Below, piece after piece: positions 35,515 through 45,994 of a stretch of 64,000 nt of DNA. The notes under the pieces were generated by a model. The model saw only the letters and a program-made list of their open reading frames with translations, ran no database searches and had not been told where the DNA came from. Numbering within the stretch: position 1 is the first letter of the stretch; every line of letters begins with the position of its first letter. Source of the DNA: Oxytricha trifallax (taxonomy: Eukaryota; Ciliophora; Spirotrichea; Sporadotrichida; Oxytrichidae); NCBI GenBank assembly GCA_000711775.1, contig ARYC01000246.1, positions 107,453-171,452 on the forward strand. The letters are read 5' to 3'. The translations under genes and the position numbers were made by a program.

Positions 35515-36160
35515 ATTAAAACTTTAACATATCACTGTTTAATACTAAATTAAAACCATCAATTTTAGTCGTGACGTAGACGTATCTGTAGTGAGTTGAC
35601 GTGGTAAGTCGTAAAATAAAAATGCTCCGGAAAACAACTTCGCTCCCATTCCACTTCACTCTGTTACCGAGATGAATACGAGATAAGAGCTTAGCGAACT
35701 AGGAGTATCTCCCGCAGAGCTCGCAGAAATCTGCTTCCTGTAAAAAATTTAAGGGAGAATTAGTGAAAACTCTTACCAGGTTCACCGCTGCTGAAGTATT
35801 AGTCTATGTACTTTCACTGTGGGAGCCTCATTAACCCAATTTGGTGTGGGAGGAAAATCATTATTGTTGGCTTCTATGGTTCTCATCGTCTCACTATTGA
35901 GGGCTGAGCACCACCTTCATCCTGCTCCCTTTTACCTAGGAAACTGAACTCACGCCAGGCAGCTCATCTAATGCAGGGTAATCCTTAGCGTGTAGTAAAC
36001 TCGAAGAGTTTAGGAATAACAGATTGAACCCTACCGAGTAGCCTTTAATGGGGTGAACCCAGCAATCCTCTGCCTACCCTTAGTGTATTAGAAAGCTCTA
36101 TTAGAAAGTCTCCAGCCTCGGGCCTTGTGGGTCACCTTATCCTTAAAACTTTCTAATTTA
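35515..36160. repeat. Dispersed repeat R, copy 3
   Basis: Orthologous to 12785-13430; starts near TCGTGACGTAGACG. Non-coding. Confidence 0.55.
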
Positions 36161-36638
36161 ATAATTCATATAAATTATAATTAATCTACTATAAATTAAC
36201 TTAAATAATAATTAAGGAATTTTTTTAGATATTTTGATTGATAAAACATTTTGAATAATTTAATCCTAAATGATAATTATATTAGACCATATTATTGTTA
36301 AGACATTTTTTTAAAAATTACCCTAAATAAATTCTAAAAACATAATTATTTTATTAAGAAATTCTTCAAAACCTATTTATATTTCTAACTTTATATTGAT
36401 TTTGATATATTTAATTCATAAAGTTATTCTTAACAGTTTGAAGTACATCATTAAATTCAAAGTTTACTTGCAAGTTTAAAAAATTAAAATGAGAATATAT
36501 AATTTAGCAAATAATAAATTCTATCTATTATTAATTGATTTAAAATAGTAGGAACACATTCAAGTTATAGAATTTAAATAAAATTAAAATAATAATAAAT
36601 TAAAATAGTGGCAGTTAAAGATCGCCATATTGTACGAT

Positions 36639-36865
36639 CTTGGGATCAATTGATAAAGAATTTAAAATTAGCTGAACTTTACTATTGGTGGTGAATTTTA
36701 TTGCATCTCTAAGGCGAGATAACTTCACTTTGATTGAACACCTCTAAATATATAAATAATGCCTCGCATTAAAGTGATGTTATCTAACTCCAGTGATGTG
36801 ATAAAATAGTATCACCAATAGTAAAATTCATCTAATTTTAAATTATCTATCTATTGATCCCAAGA
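36639..36865. mobile_element. MITE at the centre of a palindrome
   Basis: Inverted ends CTTGGGATCAAT; arms share ACTTTACTATTGGTG and TTTTATTGCATC with the MITE at 15264-15540. It is missing from copy A. Confidence 0.55.
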
Positions 36866-37581
36866 TCGTTCAATATGAAGATCTTTAATTGCCATTATTT
36901 TAATATTATTTAAATTCTATAACTTGAATGTTTTCTTACAATAATATGATATAACATAAATCTAATTTATTAAATAAAATATTTTTTTATTGCATTTATT
37001 TGAAATATTGCTTATTATTTGTGAAACTTTAAAAATAATTTAATATTTTTCGGAATAATTACAAACTGCAATATACATTTGTAATTTCTATGCTTCATTT
37101 ATAATAAAAAGTTATAATTTTGACATATTATATCTCAAATTAGAAACAAAGATTTTATTTTCTATATTAAGAAATTAGTATGATGTTTTTTTATCTTTAA
37201 AGTTATATTAGAGTAATTTTAAAATTATAAATTAGTTGCACATAAATAAATAACTATTTAATTAATTAAGGGCAGTTGTCATTTATAAATGATATAATTT
37301 TTTCTCAATCTTTTATTATATCAATATATTTGAAATTAAATTGAGGGAATTATAATTTTTAAGAATTTAAATTAAAAAATTCCTATTTTCTTTGCGATTT
37401 TGAGGAATCAAATAATTTAATGCAATAATTTTCAAATAATAATAGTGAAGAAAGAAAAACAAATTTATTATTTATATTATTATCACAATTTCTATTTGAT
37501 ATCTGCCTTAATTTAATTTATTTCACGAATATAATTTATTCTTACAAAATTACTATAATCAGTTAAATCTTAAATTTGTTT

Positions 37582-37880
37582 ATTTGTCTGTTACGAAGAC
37601 CCAGATAACAAAGAATACGGTCCAAAATGTGCCTAGAATGCTATCACTTAAGAGAATGACAAGGAGTACGATGGATTCAAGCTCTAAGTTAAAGAAGCTC
37701 TTCCAAAGTCACTCAGAGAGCAAGAGAAGTAGAGAGAGCAAAACAGATTAAAGAACTCCAAGAAGAGATGCAATCTCTACGTCAAGAACTTCCCAGAGAA
37801 CACCAATGAGGAGCAACTCAAGGCCTACTTTGAAAAGTACGGTGAAATTTTAAACTTATTGTAATTTATAAAATCGAAAG
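37582..37880 (+). CDS. PABP-B block 6: rest of RRM3 and start of RRM4
   Basis: FVCYEDPDNKEYGPKCAQNAI, FKLQVKEALPKSLREQEKQREQ, then LYVKNFPENTNEEQL and KYGEILNLLQFIKSK. It ends at AAAG (37877-37880). Confidence 0.87.
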
Positions 37881-37896
37881 AATTAAGCTTATACAT

Positions 37897-38115
37897 AAAG
37901 AAGGTGCTGCCGTCTACGCCTTCGTCTGCTACAAGAGTCCAGAAAGTGCTACCTATGCCAAGCAACAAAGTCAAACTCAAACCTTTAATGGCAAGCAACT
38001 CTTCTTGAACTTCTACGAGCAAAAGGAAGTCAGATAGATCCAACAAGAAGAAGCCAAAGATAGATCCGATTTCGCAAACTATAGAAAACAATCACCAACC
38101 TCCGCTCTCAATATT
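37897..38115 (+). CDS. PABP-B block 7: rest of RRM4
   Basis: EGAAVYAFVCYKSPESATYAK through SALNI, ending at TATT (38112-38115). A 20-bp IES (37881-37900) precedes it. Confidence 0.87.
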
Positions 38116-38167
38116 TAGTAACACTCTTAATTTTAAATTTGATATTGATTCAAAATATATAATTTAC

Positions 38168-39124
38168 TATTGTAGGAATACAATCGAAATTGGAAAATTA
38201 TGATTTAATAATTAAAATTAAATCAAATTAATGGCACTTAAAATTGGCTAATTTAACATATCTTAGGCTCATTCGATTGTGAATTAAAAAATAGCTGAAT
38301 TTTACTAATGGTGGTTTTATTTTATTGCATCCCTGGAGCGAGATAACTTGACTTTAATTAAATACGTATAAATTCATTAAATTATACCCTCACATTAAAG
38401 TAAAGTTAACTCACTCAAGAGATGCGATAAAATAGTACCGCCAATTATAATCCATATAATTTTGAATTCTCTATTGAATGAGCTTAAGATCTTTAAAGCT
38501 GGCCAACTTTAACAGCCACTAATTTTAAGATAATTTTAATTATTATGTATGTTTAATTATTAAAATTATATAAAATAAATATATCATTCACTAGTTAATA
38601 AAAAATCAAACAATCAATCTTAATCGTGACGTAAACGCATCTGAGTAAGTTGATGTGGCAATTCCGTGAAGTATCTTGAAATACAAAACTCAGAGAAAAC
38701 CACTTCCGCTATCACCTAGTTTCCTCCTGAATCAAGATATTGACCAGAGATAAACCAAAAAACAGAGCTCGTTGGACTCGAATAATGGCAGGGAGTGGAG
38801 AAAAACGATTAACGGTCCCACCATGTGGGAAACGTAATCCATGTCATTTCGCTGTAGTAGCTACAGTATCCTAACTCAGTATGGGAGAAAAAAATCCATA
38901 TCGTTGACTTTAATTGTTTTATATTGTCACCTTTTAAGGCATAGCGTACCTCAATCCTGCTTTTTATTACTTAGGAAGCTAAATAAAGCCAGGAAAGCTC
39001 ATCAAATTGAAGAAAATCCTAGGATCACACCCACTCGAAGAGTGAATAGCTAGCAGATTGAACCACGCCGACTAGCCAATATATTTAATTATAATTTTCC
39101 AATTTCGATTTTATTCCTACAATA
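38168..39124. mobile_element. Inverted-repeat-bounded unit with MITE (38238-38512) and repeat R copy 4
   Basis: Orthologue of 15191-16152. Ends TATTGTAGGAATA inverted. Repeat R copy 4 spans 38608-39080; its open frame at 38841-39053 is not conserved in the other copies. Confidence 0.55.
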
Positions 39125-39254
39125 AGAACCCCTTAGTGAGGTTTATAAGTGCTTTGATTTGTAGTGTATAGTTGGGGTCTTATTGGGGTTAGAAGAGAAA
39201 ACGCAGTTTTTATGTGAATCTAATGAATGTTTAATGAGTATTAGTACACTTAAT

Positions 39255-40703
39255 TCAGACAAATTTAATCTGCTTGTCTTTGTTGTATCTCTTAAATCTT
39301 TCTCTCTATTGTGGCTCAAGTATGTCATCTAAGGATCATCTAGTATATGAAGGAGCTCTCACGATTATCATCTCTACTATGCTTTTTATTTCTTCGCAGA
39401 CATCTTCTTATTCTATATACTTCTGAGCTAAGCTAATTGATTGTTTTTCATGCTTAGTACCAAAGAAGACATGCTTTCCATGTTACTTTCTAGTATGATA
39501 GCAGCAACTGCCCATACATCCCACTAAATTGAACCAATTGTCCACTTCTCCATGATTGGGAAGTATCCTGGTGTCCCAAGAACCTTTGCTAATTTTTACA
39601 ATCTCTTATCTTAAGCTTCTATTGAAATCGATAACAACAACTTCTAAAGGACATAGATTGAGCATAATATTTTCAGGCTTCAGATCTCTATGAAAATATC
39701 CAAGTTCATGCAATTCCTAGATACCCTTAATCATATCTGAAAGTATATCATTCAAGTCATCCGGATATCTGTTTTGATATACATATTCTCTTAGAGTCAT
39801 TTCATTTTTCTTAAGCCTTAGTGCGATGAACCCAAAGCCTAAAATAACACCATCTAGCTTAAGCAAGTTCTTGCAATCTCTTTTTTAAGGTTCTCTAAGA
39901 ACGATATATTCGTTAGCATACTCATTCTGATACAGTTCATTCTTAATAAGATAGCTAAAAGGATTTACCTTATATGCAAACTCGTCGACCACTATAAGTT
40001 TTGCCTTGCTAGGCACGTTTATATTCAAGTAGTTTTCTATACAACTGCTAAGATCAACAGCATTTAATGCTGGAATATACATAGCTCTCTCTTAGAAGCA
40101 TGCTAAAAATGTATTGCCTACAAGTTGATTCATTGACTCATATCGTTTCTGCCTCTTGAGCTTTTCTTTCTACTCTCTTAAAGATTCAAGAGTTTTATAC
40201 TTTCTCTTGGCAGGTATAAGTTTTTATGTCTCTTAATCTTACATTAAAAAGTAGCTTAAATGATGCTTTTGCATGTGTCATTTAACCTGAGCTGAGTGAG
40301 TGTAAGACTTTATGCAAGTCGTGCATTAATACCTGCTATCCACCTTATCATGCTTGAAATAAATCTTCGCTTTACCAGAATGTATTTCTTTAATATGCCT
40401 CTTCAAGCTCTACTCAGTTGAGAAGAAGTTTTAACAATCATTGCATTCAAAGTGTTTTTATTTTTCAATTGGTTGCTGTTCTTTTAGCTCCTCAACATAT
40501 TCAATTTATGTTTAAAGTCCTATCTCTGTTCTCCCCTTCTAGTTAGATACTTCAATTTTGAAGACCTCTGCTTCAAACTCAAGAGCTCTTAACTCTACTT
40601 CCCTCTCAATATAAATAACTTCTTGCTTTTTAGTGGTGCCAAAGTTTAGCTATGATTAACCATAGCAAAGAGAGATTTCTTTACGATTTAATTTAGTCGC
40701 CAT
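39255..40703 (-). pseudogene. TBE-B zinc-finger/kinase gene, nearly complete
   Basis: ATG 40703 (MATKLNRKEISL). Fingers HFECNDCQNFFSTEQSLKRHIKEIH and YQCTTCIKSYTHSAQVK-stop-HMQKHH. Kinase domain: VVDEFAYKVNPF (putative ATP Lys), YQNEYANEYIVL, LDGVILGFGFIAL, HELGYFHRDLKPENIML, VVIDFNRS (DFN replaces DFG) and WDVWAVAAIIL. Known as the TBE 57-kDa protein; role in transposition unclear. Broken by TGA at 40280-40278 and a 1-nt frameshift near 39590 (KGSWDT instead of KVLGTP). Confidence 0.83.
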
Positions 40704-41269
40704 GTTTATATTCAAATTTTAATTTGTATTATAAAGCTCTAATAACCTCTCTAGTTATAGCAACTATGTATAGGAGTTGGCACTGCAGCACTAATGGTTG
40801 ATATTGAAGTGTTAGAGCTAAAATTTATACTTAGTTTATAACTATAATTTTTCTAATTTCATGCTTAATATTTTTAATTTCGGTACTAACTTAGATAATA
40901 TTCAGGTTGGTACTGGTACCAATTAGGTTTTGAACCATTTTGGAACTTTTCCATTAAAACCTCATTAGTTTAAAAGTAGGTACTAATTAAGTTTTGGTAC
41001 TATTAAATTGGTACCAATTAAAATTAAACCGAATTAGTACCAGTACTAATTAAATTTAAACAAATTTAGTACTAATTTAATGGAACTAAATTGATAAAAA
41101 TAGAGCTCCATCTCTGAAGTTTGTTACAGCTTCTGCAAGCTTTCTCCACGTATCCTTACCAGGTTGACCTCCTATAAGATGCCCATATTTAATACTACAA
41201 TTTTTAACAGTAGGATCCAGAACTCTATATATTAAAATTTGAAATTCAATAACAAGAGAAGGAACAAGG

Positions 41270-42063
41270 ATGGAATCTATAAGTACTGCAATGAAGAGGG
41301 TTGAAGCTTAAGAAATGATCTCAAGATTTAGAAGCAAGGAAGATCTCTATCGATACCTCACTCAGCATGGTAAGGATGTGACATATACTTAATCATATAC
41401 TATAGTGGGTTTATTCCTTCCAACAATTGAAGGAACCAAAATTTCATTCTTAAAAGATATACTCTGCTATGAGAAAAGAGCCTTTAAAAACAATTAAATT
41501 AAGTTGATAGATATATAAAACTACCCAGAAATTTCAGTCACTCATCTCTACGAGGATGCGATGAAAGATGAAGAGTTGGTAGTTTATCTTCCTACCAAGA
41601 AACAACTCTCTAACAAACTTCCAGAAAGGAGCTTCTTCTTTGGAGTTCTTGGCACTTTAAGAGAGAGTTATCTCAGAGAGATCATTGAAGAAGCTCACAA
41701 AAAACGCTACTCTATTTCTCCTGAAGATTAAAAGAAGCAAGGCATACTAATAAGCGAGACCTGGCTCGCTGAGCTTAAGAAGCACCCATTCCTCTCTAGT
41801 AAGCTTTGATTCATAACTTTGTAGGGAAACCTGGAACTGGTATATTCTTAATGAAAGAGCATGCGAAGGTTCACAGAGAGAGAAAGTCATAGACTATTTA
41901 TGAAGTGATAAAGAGACTTTATAAAGATGTCTAAAAACCAGAAGAAATTAACATAGATGCAGGAGCTGGCACAAAGAGAAGAAATATGGGTCCAAACAAC
42001 CCATAAGAAGAGGAAGAAAAATAAGAGAAGCCAAACCCCTTTATGGGCCAATTTAATATGTGA
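41270..42063 (+). CDS. TBE-B '22-kDa' gene, intact, one 26-nt intron
   Basis: ATG 41270 (MESISTAMKRVEAQEMISRF), FRSKEDLYRYLTQHGK, LFLPTIEGTK, HLYEDAMKDEELVVYLP, LPERSFFFGVLGTL, AHKKRYSISPEDQKKQG, AELKKHPFLS. A GT-AG intron lies at 41799-41824, and exon 2 reads RKPGTGIFLMKEHAKVHRERKSQ, INIDAGAGTKRRNMGP, an acidic/basic tail and NPFMGQFNM-TGA. It has 255 codons and no internal TGA. Without the intron it would stop at TGA 41807-41809 after 179 aa. Convergent with and touching the transposase gene. Confidence 0.8.
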
Positions 42064-43137
42064 ATATATTCATTCATTTAAATCTAAAACTTATTTATAA
42101 ACATTCATTCTTCCCTCACTCGCACAAATTTTTGTCTTATCTACACTCACTCTCTTACAACTGCTTTGAATCAAGTCTACTGTATCGATGGGCAACTCAT
42201 GCATTAGATGATACAGCATCAGCTTCATGTAGGGAGTTTTGATTTAACTCCAGTAGATTTCTATTCCATTAAATTAAGGACTATAAGGAACGTTATAAAC
42301 AGAAGTTATGTTTAACTCTTCATTAGCTTTCTTAGACTCCTTAGTCTTATGAACTGATAAGTTATCAACAAACAGGATGATCTCTTGGTTTTTATACTTC
42401 TCTCTGAGTATATGCAGGAACTCTTTGTGCTTCTCTCGCTTAATAGAGCGAGGATGAATCACATAACTCTCAAAGCCTGAATCTTCACTTATACCAGCTA
42501 ATATTGCATGGGTAACTACCTTCACTTTTTAATCATAGACTTCTATATATTCATACTTCTTATACCAAGACTTATTAATAAAGGTGTTGAATGTAAACAC
42601 TGCTTCATCAGCGTGTATGAACTTGATGCTATTAGTAATAGCTCTCTGCATTTAATCATATATATAGTTTAAATTATTACTATAAAATGGCACTGTAAAA
42701 TCAATCACTCTCTTCACTCTGTTGACAGTCTTGAAAGTAATACCATTTCTTCTATAAATGTTGGCTATAGTTTAAGGAGAGATACGCATGTCAGGAAACT
42801 TGCGATGAAACATCACAGCTCGCTAGTCTAGTGGAAAGTGTGCCCAATACTTTAAAGTCTTCGAGTCGCAGAGGTAGTCAATATGGTGCTGTGAGAACTT
42901 TTATTTTCTTGCAGGATGCTTTCAAGAGCCAGAATTAAAATGCTAAACAGCTAGCAAGCAGTGATACCTAACAGTTGAGGCACTCTTTATGAAGAAGCTT
43001 TGCTATAGCTGAATAATTCAGGACTTGTTTGACTTAGTCTATATTAATACTCATACCATAACTAAGCTGCAACAGTAAATCTAAATATTTTTTTCATCAT
43101 AAATAGATTCTAAATTTCGCTAATTTCTATTTCTCAT
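42064..43137 (-). pseudogene. TBE-B transposase (DD34E), few lesions
   Basis: ATG 43137 (MRNRNQRNLESIYDEKN). N-terminal helix-turn-helix region SAIAKLLHKE, then YWAHFPLDQRAVMFHRKFPDM, NGITFKTVNRVKRVIDF, HADEAVFTFNTFINKSW (first Asp), FVDNLSVHKTKESKK (second Asp) and NVPYSPQFNGIEIYW (Glu, 34 residues later). The catalytic ~270 residues are open. Upstream there are a frameshift in the poly-A run near 43100, another near 42995 and a TGA near 42935. The C-terminal end is uncertain. Confidence 0.82.
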
Positions 43138-43236
43138 TTTGCAATTTTACCTAATTTCTGTACAACCCTAATAGACTCCAACTATACCCTACACCCTACA
43201 AATCAAAGCACTTATAAACCTCAATAAGGGGTTTTG

Positions 43237-44505
43237 AATGATCTATGAATATTTTATTATTATTAATTTTAAGTTAATCAATAATATTTGGAAAAAAGTA
43301 ATATTTTACTTTAATATATAATATTTTTTATATAAAAAAATAAACTCAATATAAAAGAAAACAGATTTAAATTTTAAATATTTCAATACTTTTGAAGTAA
43401 CTGCTTTAATCATATTCTTAATTTATCTAAAATCGGATTACTTACTTTTAAAATATTAATGAAATGTAATTTATATAGTTTATTTATTAATAAAGACTAA
43501 GAAATTTAAATTATTTTATTTTTTTTCAGATTGCTTTTTCAAATTTTAAAAGATGATAGAGAAAAAAATAATAGGTTTTCCTTAAAAAATTTTGGGCATT
43601 GACGTCAGGGCGTCCCAGATGACGTCAGGACGTCCCATTGTATAGAATTATATACCAAAATTATTTTTATCATACTATGATTCTTTTTCCAAATTTTATA
43701 TATTTCTATCTTTTTCATAATTAACCTTATTGCTCCAATGAATATCAATTTAAAATATCAATTTTCTTTATTTATTTTAAACATCCCTTATTTTTATTTA
43801 TGTCTTTCCTATGACAATTCGTATTACATATTTTAATTTAGTTTGAGTCATTTTAAATAAAAAATTTAATTTGTATAAAGATTTTTATTGTATTTTAAAC
43901 AAAAATTTTATTCATCTCATCCTATTAACTATAAACATTAATTTTTTTTATTATTAATTTTGTTATTATTATTATTATTATTATTAAGATTTTTAAAAAT
44001 ATTATTATTTAGATTTTTAAAATAATTATTATTATTATTAAGATTTTTAAAATTATTATTATTATTTTTTAATGATGTACGGAAACTAAAAATTTTGATA
44101 TTCAAAAAAATTTAAATAAATTATTTGTATTTTTTAATTAGATTTATTTATCTAGATGATACTTATCATAATCAAACTAAAACTTTAATCAACTTAAGTC
44201 AACTCTAGAGGTTTAATTACAAATTTAATGCTTATTGTTATAATCAAAAATTAATTGGATAATATTTTAACACGAGGGTAATTGGTGAAAAGTAATTAAA
44301 AACTATTCTAAAATTAGTAAAATATTAAAAATGACAAGTGAATTAAAAAAATAAAACATCTTTGCAAGTTAAAATTATAAAAAAGTTATTTAATAATCAC
44401 TTTATAATTAATATATTAAAAGAGAATATTAAAGATTTTATTTAAGATGTGTTTGAACAAGTTAATATATTTATAGTAAAGAACACAAATTCTACTTTAC
44501 TTATC

Positions 44506-44542
<37 letters not shown>

Positions 44543-45420
44543 ATTTCTAACAAATAGGTAATTGACTTAAATTATCTAAATAAGATACTATAAATTGATC
44601 AAAGTTATAATAAATTGCCTAAAAGTTCTAATAAATAATAATATTAAATTGCCCATATTATTTTTGAAATTAAATTTAATATATTTAAACATTCTTTAAA
44701 GAAATCAAATAAGGATTTTGCAAAAATTATTGATTAGAATTGTAATTTAAATTCTTTATTTATTATAGTAAGATCATGATCTAAGAGTGAATATTATATT
44801 CAATAACAAAGTTGAGAGCATTAATCAGTTCATTCAAAGACTAAATAATGATTCTAAAATTGGCATGTAATAAAATTAAAATATTAAATTTGAGTGAAAT
44901 ATATAATATTTGGAAAAAAAATCATAATAAAATAAAAATAATTTTGGCATACAATTTTAAACAATGGGACGTACTGACGCACATGAGACGTCCTAACGCA
45001 TCTGGGACGTCCTGACCCACCTGGGACGTCCTGAAGCACCTGGGACGTCCTGACTGGGGGTGGGACGCCCTGACGTCAATACCAAAAATTTTGATTTTAA
45101 GTTTCTACTGTAAATCTTTTATTATAGATGATTTATATTGCTATGATTATATTTAAAAATTAATTTCAAATTATTTATTTTATTTGCTTGATTTTAATAT
45201 AAAACTTTAAATGGTCTGATTTTAATTAAAAGCTCAATCAAGTTGTTATTTATCTTTATTAAATAATTTTTAATAGAGAATTTTTTTAAAAAAAGTCTAT
45301 ACTTAAATAATTCTTTCTTAAAAAAAAATAGTTTTATGAAATGCATAAGAAATGATTAATTTTATATAATATTTTTCTCAAAAATTTGTACTTTCAAATT
45401 TAAGAACATACATAGGTTGT
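43237..45420. other. Rest of PABP-B IES 7
   Basis: AT-rich DNA matching 20685-21367, interrupted by the TGACGTCA element at 43595-45083. No gene seen. Confidence 0.7.
43595..45083. mobile_element. Non-autonomous element with TGACGTCA ends and 10-bp target duplication
   Basis: A 1,489-bp element. Terminal inverted repeat GG(C/T)ATTGACGTCAGGGCGTCCC. It is flanked by AAAAATTTTG (43585-43594 and 45084-45093), single in copy A. The right end carries about five ~20-bp direct repeats resembling CACCTGGGACGTCCTGA (44965-45075). The interior is AT-rich with ATT/TTA tracts (43950-44070) and a TA microsatellite (~44515-44540), no ORF. A 9-11 bp duplication is typical of Mutator-like (MULE) elements; that link is inference. 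Confidence 0.88.
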
Positions 45421-45918
45421 TATTGAAATGATGAAGAATCCAGAGAAATTCGAACTCCTCTAGTAATTAATGATCACCATCCTGAAACAAAAACAAACCA
45501 AAGATTCAATAATCCACAAAGAGGCTCCAGACAACAATCAAAGTTGTTATCAACAAATGGACCAGCAACTCCCACAAGACAGTTCCCTAGCTTCATTTGA
45601 CACAAATTAAATGATATAAAACCTCCCACCACATATCCTCGCTTACAACCAAGAAGGTATGGCTAAGATCCTCCCTCATGTCAACGCCCTCAACCCCAAC
45701 TATAAATCTCAAGTTGGTGATTACATCTATGAGCATGTTTTTTAGACTTTTATATAATTTAAACATGTTGAGACATTGGCTGGTGAAGATCTTGCTCCAA
45801 AGATCACTGGTATGCTTATCAGTTTGCCAATTCCTGATATTCAAGCCTACGTCTCAGACTACATGAAGCTTCAAATCAAGATCAACGAGGCCTCCACTCT
45901 CCTCAAGAGTCAACAATA
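45421..45918 (+). CDS. PABP-B block 8: linker and MLLE domain
   Basis: EMMKNPEKFELLQQLMITI, Gln-rich linker, then NPNYKSQVGDYIYEHVF and KITGMLISLPIPDIQAYVSDY. Fully open with TAA/TAG as Gln. Confidence 0.87.
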
Positions 45919-45976
45919 AAAAATAATAAAGATTTATATAATATACACTTTTCTTTTTTTAAATTTTAAGTAAAAA

Positions 45977-45994
45977 CATTACAAGGGAGAATGA
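45977..45994 (+). CDS. PABP-B block 9 (proposed): YKGE and TGA
   Basis: CATTA at 45977-45981 pairs imperfectly with CAATA at 45914-45918. The 63 bp between are frame-neutral; TGA at 45992-45994. See copy A. Confidence 0.4.
   Translation, partial: HYKGE

Larger units (their letters stand above)
34748..37581. other. PABP-B IES 5, with repeat R and nested MITE
   Basis: Counterpart of 12042-14622. Contains repeat R copy 3 (35515-36160) and the palindrome 36560-36931 with a MITE in its centre. No gene seen. Confidence 0.75.
39124..43236. mobile_element. TBE-B, telomere-bearing element (orthologue of TBE-A)
   Basis: AAT target duplication (39121-39123, 43237-43239). Length 4.11 kb, matching the known TBE size. 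The left terminal telomere motif is shortened by eight bases; the right has one repeat unit. Order: zinc-finger/kinase (-), 22-kDa (+), transposase (-). No nested insertions. Confidence 0.9.
29255..45994 (+). other. Germline PABP locus, copy B (nine coding blocks in order)
   Basis: Same domain plan as PABP-A (four RRMs plus MLLE). Pointers CAAT, AGTA, ATTT, AAAG and TATT are identical to copy A. The block 4/5 pointer is TAATT instead of CTTACTT, and the last proposed pointer pair is CAATA/CATTA. The assembled frame has no TGA before 45992-45994. Differences from copy A are mostly conservative, plus a longer charged segment before RRM4. Both paralogues look functional. Confidence 0.85.

Noticed and set aside
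44510..44541. TA dinucleotide run as a possible origin or recombination site
   Set aside because: Simple microsatellite in an AT-rich non-autonomous element with no other supporting feature.
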